Source: an uncultured Acetatifactor sp. (GTDB taxonomy: Bacteria > Bacillota > Clostridia > Lachnospirales > Lachnospiraceae). From it: a stretch of 64,000 bases of DNA. The notes beneath the pieces were generated by a model, which saw only the letters and a list, made by a program, of their open reading frames with translations, did no database searches and had not been told where the DNA came from. The stretch is taken from assembly GCA_947629645.1 (NCBI GenBank), contig CANREV010000017.1, positions 1 through 64,000 of the forward strand, written 5' to 3'. Shown here piece after piece: positions 37,220-44,729 of this stretch. The stretch's first letter is position 1. Every line of letters begins with the position of its first letter. The translations under genes and the position numbers were made by a program.

Positions 37220-38164
37220 TCATTGTCCGCGGGAATAAATGCCGCACGCGATCAGCACATCGCATATTACCGTAACAGGATGGACAAAGTGTCTGTTTTC
37301 CAAGGCGTTCTTTATTACCTGAACGACATTCCCTGACCGCAGCGCCGCATATCTGCTTTGCATAGCTTTCATTTTCTCCTGAAGCGTTGTACGCCCCACT
37401 TCCGTCTGAAAAGCGCCGCACTGCTCAAACTGTTCCAGCATCTCAAGATACTTTTTGACTTCCCAAAGTTTTCTATCTTTATTTAACAGTTTTCGGATCC
37501 GATGTTCTTCCGCGGCAGTATTGTTTCCATGTCTGCGATGATAGGCAAGCGTCTCGTCTATTTGAAAAAAGGCGTTCTCTTCCGCCGCCCTGGCGCACAA
37601 AAAAATATCATGGGGAATCTTCCCTATCGTTTTCTGCCACTCACGATACCAATTATTTCTATAGGACAGCACCATTCCCGGCCACTCATATCGGTAGAAA
37701 ATGTCATGAAGCGTAACGGGCTTCAACTGTCCGCTGTCGGTACCGTGAGAAGATTTCAGAAAAGATTTCATAACGTTCCCCTCGCCATCGATCAGGCCAA
37801 ACCGACAGGCTAATACAGATATCTCCGGATGCCGCTCCATCACAGCCGCCATTTTCGCTATCTTTTCCGGCTCCCACAAATCGTCCTGGTCCGCCAGAAA
37901 TACTATATCTTTCGTACAGAGTTCCATGGCATCATAAAAATTTGCCGGATAACCCTTATTTTCCGCATTACAGTACAAATGCCATGTATTCTCCAGCCGA
38001 TGCTTCTCAAGGAAACGCCTGACTATGACAACCGTGTCATCCTCGGAGCCGTCATCACACAGAATTACCTCATCCGCAGGGCATGTCTGCTCCAAAATGG
38101 ATAAAAGCTGTTTCTCTATATATTTTTCGCCATTATAGAGGCCCATACAGATTGAAATCGTCAT
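37220..38164 (-). CDS. Glycosyltransferase family 2
   Basis: 314 residues. ISICMGLYNGEKYIEKQLLSIL, LCDDGSEDDTVVIV and FLADQDDLWEPEKI (DxD-type QDD, about 90) define a rhamnosyltransferase-like GT-A protein. The long frame from 38296 overlaps the upstream gene; ATG 38164 overlaps that gene's stop as ATGA, so the two are translationally coupled. It is the last gene of the WbpM operon and probably adds a sugar to the repeat unit. Confidence 0.88.
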   Translation of the reverse strand: MTISICMGLYNGEKYIEKQLLSILEQTCPADEVILCDDGSEDDTVVIVRRFLEKHRLENTWHLYCNAENKGYPANFYDAMELCTKDIVFLADQDDLWEPEKIAKMAAVMERHPEISVLACRFGLIDGEGNVMKSFLKSSHGTDSGQLKPVTLHDIFYRYEWPGMVLSYRNNWYREWQKTIGKIPHDIFLCARAAEENAFFQIDETLAYHRRHGNNTAAEEHRIRKLLNKDRKLWEVKKYLEMLEQFEQCGAFQTEVGRTTLQEKMKAMQSRYAALRSGNVVQVIKNALENRHFVHPVTVICDVLIACGIYSRGQ

Positions 38165-39282
38165 TCCCTTACAGTTCCTCTCACCGCTTTCCGAAATACT
38201 TCCACATACTTCTCCACCACATTCTGAAGTTCGTATTGGGGAAAGGCTTCCACTGTCCCCTTTGTCCGCATTGCAGCTTCGATCTTTTCCGCCCACTCTT
38301 CCACATCATAAGGGTGGTCCACATACACGGCCCTGCCTTCCGTCACTTCCTCCAGGCAGCTTTCTTTCGTCATTACCACTTGCCTCCCTTTTCGCATCGC
38401 TTCTATAGGGGGCATTCCAAATCCCTCAAACACGCTGGGGAACAGAAATAATCTACAGTTTTCATAGAGACAGTCCCGCTCTTCATTCGACACATAGCCG
38501 GTATTAATGACCATTCCCTCAAGACCCAATTCTGAAACAGCCGATTCAAACTCTGAAACATTGCCGCCTACGCCGCTTAGCACCAGAGGAATACTTTTCC
38601 CCTGATCTTTGCGTTGTTTCATTACCCTGAGAAGCGTTTGCAGATTTTTGTGGGGCAGCATGGAACTGACACAGTAAAAATAATGTTCCTTGCGGACTTT
38701 ATACTTTTCTTCCAAGACCTCTGCCGAAAGAGGGGAAGGAACCGTTTCGATGGGATCATAGACCACACTGCATTTATCCGCCGCTTGGGGATAATGCAGG
38801 ATCAGATCTCTTCTGCAATATTCCGAAATAGTGACTACCTGAGAGGACGCGCGGCAGCAATGACGCCACATATAGCGCAAAAATAATCTACGGATCCGGG
38901 AAAAATACTGCGGGTAATGGAGCGCCTGCAGATCATGGATCACGCAGACATACGGTATACCGCTTCCATAAGTATGAGGCATACTGTAAACCGGAACAAA
39001 GACAGCGTCCACTCCTAATCGGCCAACCGACCGGTCCAGATGCAGATTTTCCCACAGAATACGTTTGGGCTGGCTGGCAGAGCACACCGGCAGTGTGATG
39101 CTCTCCATATTGGGATAATTCTGATACTCCGCAAAACTATCCGCATTATCTTCTGACAGCAATAGCAGATAAGTATTGGAAAGGTCAAATCGCCCAAATC
39201 CATTCATCAGGTTCCGGATAAACGATTCCGTACCTCCGCAGATTCCGGGGCGCACCCACAATAAATCTATCCCTATTTTCAT
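38161..39282 (-). CDS. Glycosyltransferase family 4
   Basis: 373 residues, GT-B. GIDLLWVRPGICGGTESFIRNL at the N-terminus and the donor domain LFPSVFEGFGMPPIEAMRKGRQVV (about 285-308, with the E-x7-E pair) are typical of mannosyl/rhamnosyl GT4 enzymes. VCVIHDLQALHYPQYFS is another family block. It acts on lipid-linked oligosaccharide at the inner membrane face. It starts 19 bases after the GT2 gene at 39302. Confidence 0.92.
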   Translation of the reverse strand: MKIGIDLLWVRPGICGGTESFIRNLMNGFGRFDLSNTYLLLLSEDNADSFAEYQNYPNMESITLPVCSASQPKRILWENLHLDRSVGRLGVDAVFVPVYSMPHTYGSGIPYVCVIHDLQALHYPQYFSRIRRLFLRYMWRHCCRASSQVVTISEYCRRDLILHYPQAADKCSVVYDPIETVPSPLSAEVLEEKYKVRKEHYFYCVSSMLPHKNLQTLLRVMKQRKDQGKSIPLVLSGVGGNVSEFESAVSELGLEGMVINTGYVSNEERDCLYENCRLFLFPSVFEGFGMPPIEAMRKGRQVVMTKESCLEEVTEGRAVYVDHPYDVEEWAEKIEAAMRTKGTVEAFPQYELQNVVEKYVEVFRKAVRGTVRE

Positions 39283-39301
39283 AACTTTTCTGATTATCTC
39301 C

Positions 39302-40039
39302 TTACCCCAAAATCATCTTGGCCGCCTCGATGGCCACGCACTCCGCCAGATACCATCTGCTGTAGCCGTTGATCCGATAGCAGTATCTGTATCTGTCTTT
39401 GATCCGCTTTACTGCGGCTTTCAGGTCTTTGCGGTTGCTGGCTCCGCCCATCTGAAAACTGGCCAGCACCTTATCTACGGTCACAATCCTCCTATTCTGG
39501 CGCCTCATCCGGAGGTAAAAGCCGTAGTCGTCATGGATACCCAGATTCAGGAAAGGGTTGTTCTTCATGATTTGCGCCCGCACAAAGGTTGTGGGATGAT
39601 TCCAGTCGCGGGAAGTCTGAAAGTTGCGGAATCTGGCCTTTTTCACAAAACTGCTGCCGTCCGGCTTCACAATCCGGATGTCCGCAAACATCAGCTCGCA
39701 GTCCGTCTTTTCAAAAGTTTCCGCCACGGTCTGCAGCGTATCAGGCTCATAGGTATCCTCACTGTTCAAAAGGCCGATAATATCTCCGGAAGCCAGCCGG
39801 ACGCCTTTGTTCATGGCATCGTAAATCCCGCCGTCCGGTTCGCTGAAAATCCGGTAATCAATGCCTTTCCCGGCCATAGCCGCCCGATAGCGCTCCGCTG
39901 CCTCCACGGTGCCATCGCTGCTCTTCCCATCTATGATCAGATATTCTATATCCCTGTAAGTCTGGTTGAGAACAGATTCAATCGTCTTCCCGATCCCTTT
40001 TTCACTGTTATACGCCACCGTGACTATGCTGATCTTCAT
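39302..40039 (-). CDS. Glycosyltransferase family 2 (WcaA-like)
   Basis: 245 residues. ISIVTVAYNSEKGIGKTIESV, IDGKSSDGTVE and GLLNSEDTYEPDTL are GT-A blocks; HDDYGFYLRMRRQ is the acceptor-side region. ATG 40039 follows GGGA; the apparent extension to 40102 lies inside the upstream TOPRIM gene. The 23-base direct repeat (40043-40065) ends three bases before the start. Without the inserted module, this start would overlap the upstream epimerase stop as ATGA. Confidence 0.9.
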   Translation of the reverse strand: MKISIVTVAYNSEKGIGKTIESVLNQTYRDIEYLIIDGKSSDGTVEAAERYRAAMAGKGIDYRIFSEPDGGIYDAMNKGVRLASGDIIGLLNSEDTYEPDTLQTVAETFEKTDCELMFADIRIVKPDGSSFVKKARFRNFQTSRDWNHPTTFVRAQIMKNNPFLNLGIHDDYGFYLRMRRQNRRIVTVDKVLASFQMGGASNRKDLKAAVKRIKDRYRYCYRINGYSRWYLAECVAIEAAKMILG

Positions 40040-40042
40040 TGT

Positions 40043-40065
40043 TCCCGTTCCACGCTCCTCTTTAC
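40043..40065. repeat. 23-base direct repeat, copy flanking the TOPRIM gene end
   Basis: Starts TCCCGTTCCACG and ends CTCCTCTTTAC on the plus strand; identical over 23 bases to 43143-43165 and different on both sides. On the minus strand it contains the TAA stop of the TOPRIM gene (40062-40064) and a GAGGAG upstream of the next glycosyltransferase. Confidence 0.95.
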
Positions 40066-40925
40066 TGCAGCACCAAATTCGCGATCTTAATACATTCGTC
40101 ATCCGCTAATATAGTATGTTTCTTTATGTAGTCGGATTTTAAAATAATCACCGAATTGTTCATGCCCGAAAATTGCAGTTGCCCAGCAATAGAAATTTCT
40201 GATTTCAAATACTTAAATTTTCCCCCGCCCGCATATTTGTCCTGCTTAGAATCGTACTCTTTTGTCCGTTCAGCCTCCAATACATTACTATTTAAGAAAT
40301 CTTCGGCCCTGGCAAATAAATCACTATTTTCTTTGCGCATAAGAGCTAATAACATATTCTCTAACGTACCCTTTTGTTCTGGATCTGCCGGATCGTAAAA
40401 CACATAAGTGCCTAAAGTCATTTTACACGACTCTGCGTCCGGCAGTGGAACTTTCCGAGCTTGTCCAATCTCTCCGTCCGGTATTTGATATTTACTCTGA
40501 AACTTATCTTTTATCCAATCCATTCTTTTGGCGACTCCCAGCTCGTCCGCGTCATAAAACAGAAAAAATTCAAATGCCGTGATATTGGAAGGATTTGCAA
40601 ACTGTAAAGCAATACTATTTTTTTGATACTGTTCAATCAGCTTATATCGTGTTTTTGTATCGCTATCACCGTTCATATTGTGAAATATGATAAGTTTCTT
40701 CTCATTTGTATAAACTGCTTTAGGAACAAACGGAGAATCAGGACCGTTTCCAATTATTTTATCCCCAATGTCATTTTTGGAATAATTACTTTTAATCTGC
40801 CGGTCGATAGGAAAGGGATAATCTTCTACTTTTTCTTTATATTCACTGCACCCGTTGGCGCATAGTATCTTTGAAATAAAAGAAATGTCATGCATTCCCT
40901 CGCACATTACAACGCTGATTATCAT
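40062..40925 (-). CDS. TOPRIM-like protein (DUF3226-like), partner of the ParB-ATPase protein
   Basis: 287 residues. The N-terminal CEGMHDISFI gives the TOPRIM Glu9, and FYDADELG (Asp125, Asp127) is the DxD that binds metal; KKLIIFHNMNG lies on a strand between them. This spacing fits the TOPRIM/DUF3226 fold of OLD-like nucleases and RNA/DNA-cutting effectors. A conserved C-terminal region has no domain I know. ATG 40925 starts 4 bases after the ATPase gene stop, with GGGGA upstream, so the two are coupled. Its stop codon lies in the 23-base direct repeat. It is probably the nuclease or effector of a two-gene defence module. Confidence 0.75.
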   Translation of the reverse strand: MIISVVMCEGMHDISFISKILCANGCSEYKEKVEDYPFPIDRQIKSNYSKNDIGDKIIGNGPDSPFVPKAVYTNEKKLIIFHNMNGDSDTKTRYKLIEQYQKNSIALQFANPSNITAFEFFLFYDADELGVAKRMDWIKDKFQSKYQIPDGEIGQARKVPLPDAESCKMTLGTYVFYDPADPEQKGTLENMLLALMRKENSDLFARAEDFLNSNVLEAERTKEYDSKQDKYAGGGKFKYLKSEISIAGQLQFSGMNNSVIILKSDYIKKHTILADDECIKIANLVLQ

Positions 40926-40929
40926 TTTT

Positions 40930-43110
40930 TTATCCCCGGAGGTCAAAGGATATGCTGTCCACCAGATACTCCAGGTTTTCTCCCGTTATATATTTTATCA
41001 GGCTTTCCTGACTTTCACTGTTGACCAGATAAGCGGATATTTCATCATTTTTATATTGATTCTTTACAAACGCGTCAACGCATTCTTTAGAGTGAGTCGT
41101 AATAAAAAGCTGTACGTTAAACTCATCCGCCAATTCTTGAATGAATCTGGTAAATTCCACCAGCATGGAGTAATGAATGGCCGTTTCAAATTCATCTATC
41201 AACACCACGCCGTTCTTACAATTTGACACACATAACGCCAATTCAAAAACTCTGATCAGCCCTTCGCCATAACTGGATAACTCCACATTTTTATCCACAT
41301 AACGATCCGAATCTACTTTAAAACTCTTTTGACCGTTTTCTTCTACCAAAAAAATATTTTTGATACTGGGATCCATCTTTTTGACAAACTCCAGTACCCG
41401 CTCGAAAATCATTTTGCCATTTGATTTTGTCTCGATTGCTTTTCCGTAGAGTTGATATATCGCCTCCGGCTGATAATAATAAGGACTGTTGTAAATTGCC
41501 CTGCAGATATGCCGAATGACTTTATATTCCCGATTCAACGAATTCCTTCCATACAAATGAAGCTTCATCTGAACGGATTGATCGTCTATTTCTCCAGTCG
41601 CCTGAACGGAAGTAAGATAGTCATCAAACTTTTCCACCTGATAATCCTGGTACTTCACAATATCGGTAGAAACGGCACAGTCGTTAAATATGCCATTGAT
41701 ATGAATACTGTCATCCAGCAGCACAGACAGATACTGCGGCGTTACGCCTTCGATTCTGTTTCTGGTTTTTGCCAAATCGATCAGCGCGCTGATATCATTT
41801 TGATGGCACAACAGATAAACAGCCTCCAAAATCGTAGTTTTTCCGGAATTGTTTAAACCTGCAAACAGATTAATCCTGCGGAGATTATCAATTTTTAAAC
41901 CAGACAGTTTTTTATATGTCTCTAACTGGATTGTAGTAAAGTGCGTAACCTTTCCCACAGAAAAACATTCACTTGCTCCGCTGTTTGACAAATCCGAAAT
42001 CGTTTTTCGCGGAATAATCTGTTCCAGTTCTAGTTGAGCTGTCTCTAACTGCACTATGTCTTCTGTCTCCAAGGTATCGGCATATCTTTTCACAGTACGG
42101 ATATTGTCTGCGACAGATGCCAGCGCCATATCGATCGATACTCTGGAATTGTCCGGCGCGTTCTCCAAAAATGCCTTTGAAATACTATGCCATTTTTCCA
42201 TGGATAAAAGAAAGTTTTCATTTGTGATTGCAGCGGCTAAATCACGTATTTCAAAAGCTTTCGTTATGATTGGGTCCCTAATCTCACTTTCTTCGTCTTC
42301 CGTCAGGATCTCTGTCTTCGATATCCATGAAAAAAAACGCTCCTCATTTACCTTGTTTTGCGCAGTATACGTCTTCTCATCCCAATGCAGCCATTCCCGA
42401 ATTACAGGCCTTTTCACAGCCTCCTCAAAAATGGAATACATATCGCTGGTAAACTGATCCCCGTAATCGCTCTTTTTATATGCAGTAATCAAATGATAGG
42501 CCCGCTGGGTCGTACGGATTTTGTTTTTTGTGATTCCAAGGGAATTGCATAATTCCGCTTCTTTTTCCTGATATTTTTCCTTATCATTCCAATACTTTAA
42601 TAAATAATCATAAATTAATTGAGCCTGGTTGATTGCCGCCCACTTTTTATTTCCGCTGATATGCTTAAGGCCCATAATAATCAAATGGCTTAATTCTTCA
42701 TTATCTTCATTAATTTCAGCGGGAACACTGGCAAAAATCTGCGGATCCAGTTTTCCGATAGACAGTCCGTTTTTATAATCTTCCTGCAGACACTTCAATG
42801 CGGTAACACGGCGATTTCCCTCAATCACCAGAAAATGATTGTCACCCAGATCTCTCAGCTGAATCACATCTACTTTCAAATATCCGTTAGCTTTAAAGCT
42901 TTCAATCAGATCCTTTATGTTTTCCCGTTTGACTCCCTCAATAAATTTTCTCGTCCGCTGTTGCACTTTTTCGTCTATCAGTTCCGAATTGCTTATTTTT
43001 TTATAATTTACATTATCTACAAACCTGTAATTATTGGGATCTAAAAACAGATTTTTGATGTTTCTGCTCACTTTTCCCCTAGGCTCGCCGCTTTTCATTT
43101 CCTCTTCCAT
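40930..43110 (-). CDS. ParB-like domain fused to an OLD-type AAA ATPase
   Basis: 726 residues. The N-terminal ParB/Srx-like domain (about 20-130) has the signature FLVIEGNRRVTALKCL (93-108), and a helical region with a possible HTH follows (about 180-215). The ATPase has Walker A GLNNSGKT (418-425), a signature-like LSSYGEGLIR (611-620), Walker B VVLIDEFETAIH (635-646) and TTHS switch His (671-674). This is the ABC/SMC-like ATPase type of OLD and PARIS proteins, without its own TOPRIM domain. ATG 43110 has GGGAG 6 bases upstream; the upstream epimerase ends 10 bases before. No ParA, centromere-like sites or plasmid genes are nearby, so partition is unlikely. It is more A/T-rich than its neighbours. 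Confidence 0.82.
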   Translation of the reverse strand: MEEEMKSGEPRGKVSRNIKNLFLDPNNYRFVDNVNYKKISNSELIDEKVQQRTRKFIEGVKRENIKDLIESFKANGYLKVDVIQLRDLGDNHFLVIEGNRRVTALKCLQEDYKNGLSIGKLDPQIFASVPAEINEDNEELSHLIIMGLKHISGNKKWAAINQAQLIYDYLLKYWNDKEKYQEKEAELCNSLGITKNKIRTTQRAYHLITAYKKSDYGDQFTSDMYSIFEEAVKRPVIREWLHWDEKTYTAQNKVNEERFFSWISKTEILTEDEESEIRDPIITKAFEIRDLAAAITNENFLLSMEKWHSISKAFLENAPDNSRVSIDMALASVADNIRTVKRYADTLETEDIVQLETAQLELEQIIPRKTISDLSNSGASECFSVGKVTHFTTIQLETYKKLSGLKIDNLRRINLFAGLNNSGKTTILEAVYLLCHQNDISALIDLAKTRNRIEGVTPQYLSVLLDDSIHINGIFNDCAVSTDIVKYQDYQVEKFDDYLTSVQATGEIDDQSVQMKLHLYGRNSLNREYKVIRHICRAIYNSPYYYQPEAIYQLYGKAIETKSNGKMIFERVLEFVKKMDPSIKNIFLVEENGQKSFKVDSDRYVDKNVELSSYGEGLIRVFELALCVSNCKNGVVLIDEFETAIHYSMLVEFTRFIQELADEFNVQLFITTHSKECVDAFVKNQYKNDEISAYLVNSESQESLIKYITGENLEYLVDSISFDLRG

Positions 43111-43120
43111 TGCAATCTCC

Positions 43121-44047
43121 CTATCTGCCCTCATGTGAAGCGTCCCGTTCCACGCTCCTCTTTACGCCTTCCTCCAAAGAATAGATCCGGTAGCCTGCTA
43201 TCTTTCTCTGGCTCAGTTCCTGGTCAATGGTCAGGGAACCGAAAGCCTTGTCAGTCAGGGCGCCGATTTTCCCCCCAAGCTTTGATGCCAGCTTCACAAA
43301 GGGATTCAAAAATTTCCAGAACCGGATCTTCCTGCCAAAGATTGCGCCGATCAGCTCCACCATCCTGACCGTGCTCACATATTCCTCGTCCTGCGGGAAA
43401 AAAACGCCCCCTATGCCCGCTTCCACCAGAAGACGGATAAACTCCGCCAGATTTTCCACATAAATCATGCTGCGCTGATTTTCAAGGCTGGGAAAAACAG
43501 GCATCCTGGACGCCAGCTTTACCAATGTCGGGAAATTTCCTTTACTGCCTTTCCCATAAACCATCGGCGACCTTATAATGGCTACCTGGAAAGTGTTGGT
43601 TCTCATCTTTTCCAATTTTAATTCCGCCTGATATTTGCTGTCCCCATAAAAATTGGAGGGTTCAGGCGCCGAGGACGCGGTGATCTGTTTTTGTTTTCCC
43701 ACAGGAGCGCTGTCGCCGTATACGATCACGCTGCTCATGTAGACAAATTGTTTCACTCCCTCCGCTCTCGCCTTTGCGGCTACCTGCGCCGCCAGATCGC
43801 AATTGACGCGGTAGTACATGGCTTTCGTCTCTTCAGACACCCTGCCGGTATCCGCGTGAGCAATACCGGCCAGATGAAGGATCGTATCATACCCGGCAAA
43901 AGAGCTTTGTCTCCATGCGTCATCCCGCAGGGAGATCCGGCGGATCCGCCACGTTTTCTCCGCGTTTTTTCGCTGATATGCCTCGAGGTATTCTATGACC
44001 GCGTTTCCGATATAACCGTTTTCTCCGGTGATCAGGATCCTTTTCAT
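43121..44047 (-). CDS. NAD-dependent epimerase/reductase (WbpV-like SDR)
   Basis: 308 residues, extended SDR. The cofactor loop is ITGENGYIGNAV (6-17); MSSVIVYGDS (about 104-113) gives the active-site Ser and Tyr134-x3-Lys138 (YGDSK) the catalytic pair. It resembles WbpV/FnlA-type reductases that reduce the 4-keto sugar made by WbpM-like enzymes, giving UDP-N-acetylquinovosamine. The last 8 codons or so come from the 23-base repeat and the DNA just beyond it, ending ASHEGR in place of the EQ of a reconstructed ancestor. It starts 58 bases after the sugar transferase. Confidence 0.85.
   Translation of the reverse strand: MKRILITGENGYIGNAVIEYLEAYQRKNAEKTWRIRRISLRDDAWRQSSFAGYDTILHLAGIAHADTGRVSEETKAMYYRVNCDLAAQVAAKARAEGVKQFVYMSSVIVYGDSAPVGKQKQITASSAPEPSNFYGDSKYQAELKLEKMRTNTFQVAIIRSPMVYGKGSKGNFPTLVKLASRMPVFPSLENQRSMIYVENLAEFIRLLVEAGIGGVFFPQDEEYVSTVRMVELIGAIFGRKIRFWKFLNPFVKLASKLGGKIGALTDKAFGSLTIDQELSQRKIAGYRIYSLEEGVKRSVERDASHEGR
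43143..43165. repeat. 23-base direct repeat, copy in the epimerase gene
   Basis: Identical to 40043-40065, exactly 3100 bases away, in the same orientation. In this copy it encodes VKRSVER near the C-terminus of the epimerase. The two copies bracket the ParB-ATPase/TOPRIM module. Confidence 0.95.
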
Positions 44048-44105
44048 TGATCTTAGCCGCGCCTTTCTCTATGTTTTCAGGTTCCTATCTTTTCTAACAC
44101 CTGGT

Positions 44106-44726
44106 TTACTGTCTTTTATGAGAGTTCTTTGTTTTCATGGTTCCCGTGCCGCCTTCCACCACGCCGTCCGCCCTAAGAACGCTCAAAAATGTACCGAAAA
44201 AGCATCTGGCGTCCATAAAAAAGCCCATCTTCTCTACATATTCGCCGTCAAATTTCGCTTTAACCGGAATTTCCAGTTCATCCCTGCCATTGATCTGCGC
44301 CCATCCTGTCAGGCCGGGGCGCACATCGTTTGCGCCGTATTTGTCTCTTTCTTCAATAAGATCATACTGGTTCCAAAGAGCCGGTCTGGGACCCACAACA
44401 GACATATCTCCTTTGAGTATGTTGACGATCTGAGGCAGTTCGTCCAGACTGGTCTTACGCAAAAATTTTCCCACCCCGGTAATATATTGCTCCGGATTTT
44501 CCAAAAGATGGGTCGGCGTATCTTTCGGCGTATCGATCCGCATTGTCCGAAACTTCAGGATATTAAAATACGACTTATGGATTCCCACTCTCTTCTGACA
44601 AAAAAACACCGGACCTCTGGAATCGATTTTGACAGCAAGGATCAATAACAGAAAAAGTGGGGAAAGGATAACCAGCCCCACAAAAGATAAACAAAAATCA
44701 ATTCCCCGTTTCACATACCGATACAT
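44106..44726 (-). CDS. Short polyprenyl-phosphate sugar transferase
   Basis: 206 residues: one N-terminal hydrophobic hairpin (YVKRGIDFCLSFVGLVILSP) and the catalytic domain only. FNILKFRTMRIDTP, KTSLDELPQIVNILKGDMS, VVGPRPAL and VRPGLTGWAQINGRDEL are the family motifs. This short form includes PglC/WeeH/WbpL-like enzymes that move N-acetylated, often deoxyamino, sugar phosphates to undecaprenyl phosphate. It lies 3 bases after the WbpM-like gene and before the WbpV-like gene, which suggests QuiNAc- or FucNAc-type sugar as the first residue. Confidence 0.93.
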   Translation of the reverse strand: MYRYVKRGIDFCLSFVGLVILSPLFLLLILAVKIDSRGPVFFCQKRVGIHKSYFNILKFRTMRIDTPKDTPTHLLENPEQYITGVGKFLRKTSLDELPQIVNILKGDMSVVGPRPALWNQYDLIEERDKYGANDVRPGLTGWAQINGRDELEIPVKAKFDGEYVEKMGFFMDARCFFGTFLSVLRADGVVEGGTGTMKTKNSHKRQ

Positions 44727-44729
44727 AGC

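Noticed and set aside
39176..40090. 304-codon plus-strand frame
   Set aside because: Antisense to clear glycosyltransferase genes with full motifs; no recognisable protein.
40930..43110. Chromosome/plasmid partition protein ParB
   Set aside because: The ParB-like domain is joined to an OLD-type ATPase, there is no ParA, no parS-like repeat cluster and no replication gene; the genes sit in a polysaccharide operon.
40062..43110. A standard PARIS system (AriA/AriB)
   Set aside because: The ATPase has an extra ParB-like domain and the partner looks DUF3226-like rather than DUF4435; similarity of logic only, so I did not use those names.
40043..43165. Transposon with target-site duplication
   Set aside because: No transposase, no terminal inverted repeats at the ends, and 23 bases is longer than usual target duplications; kept as direct repeats flanking an insertion.
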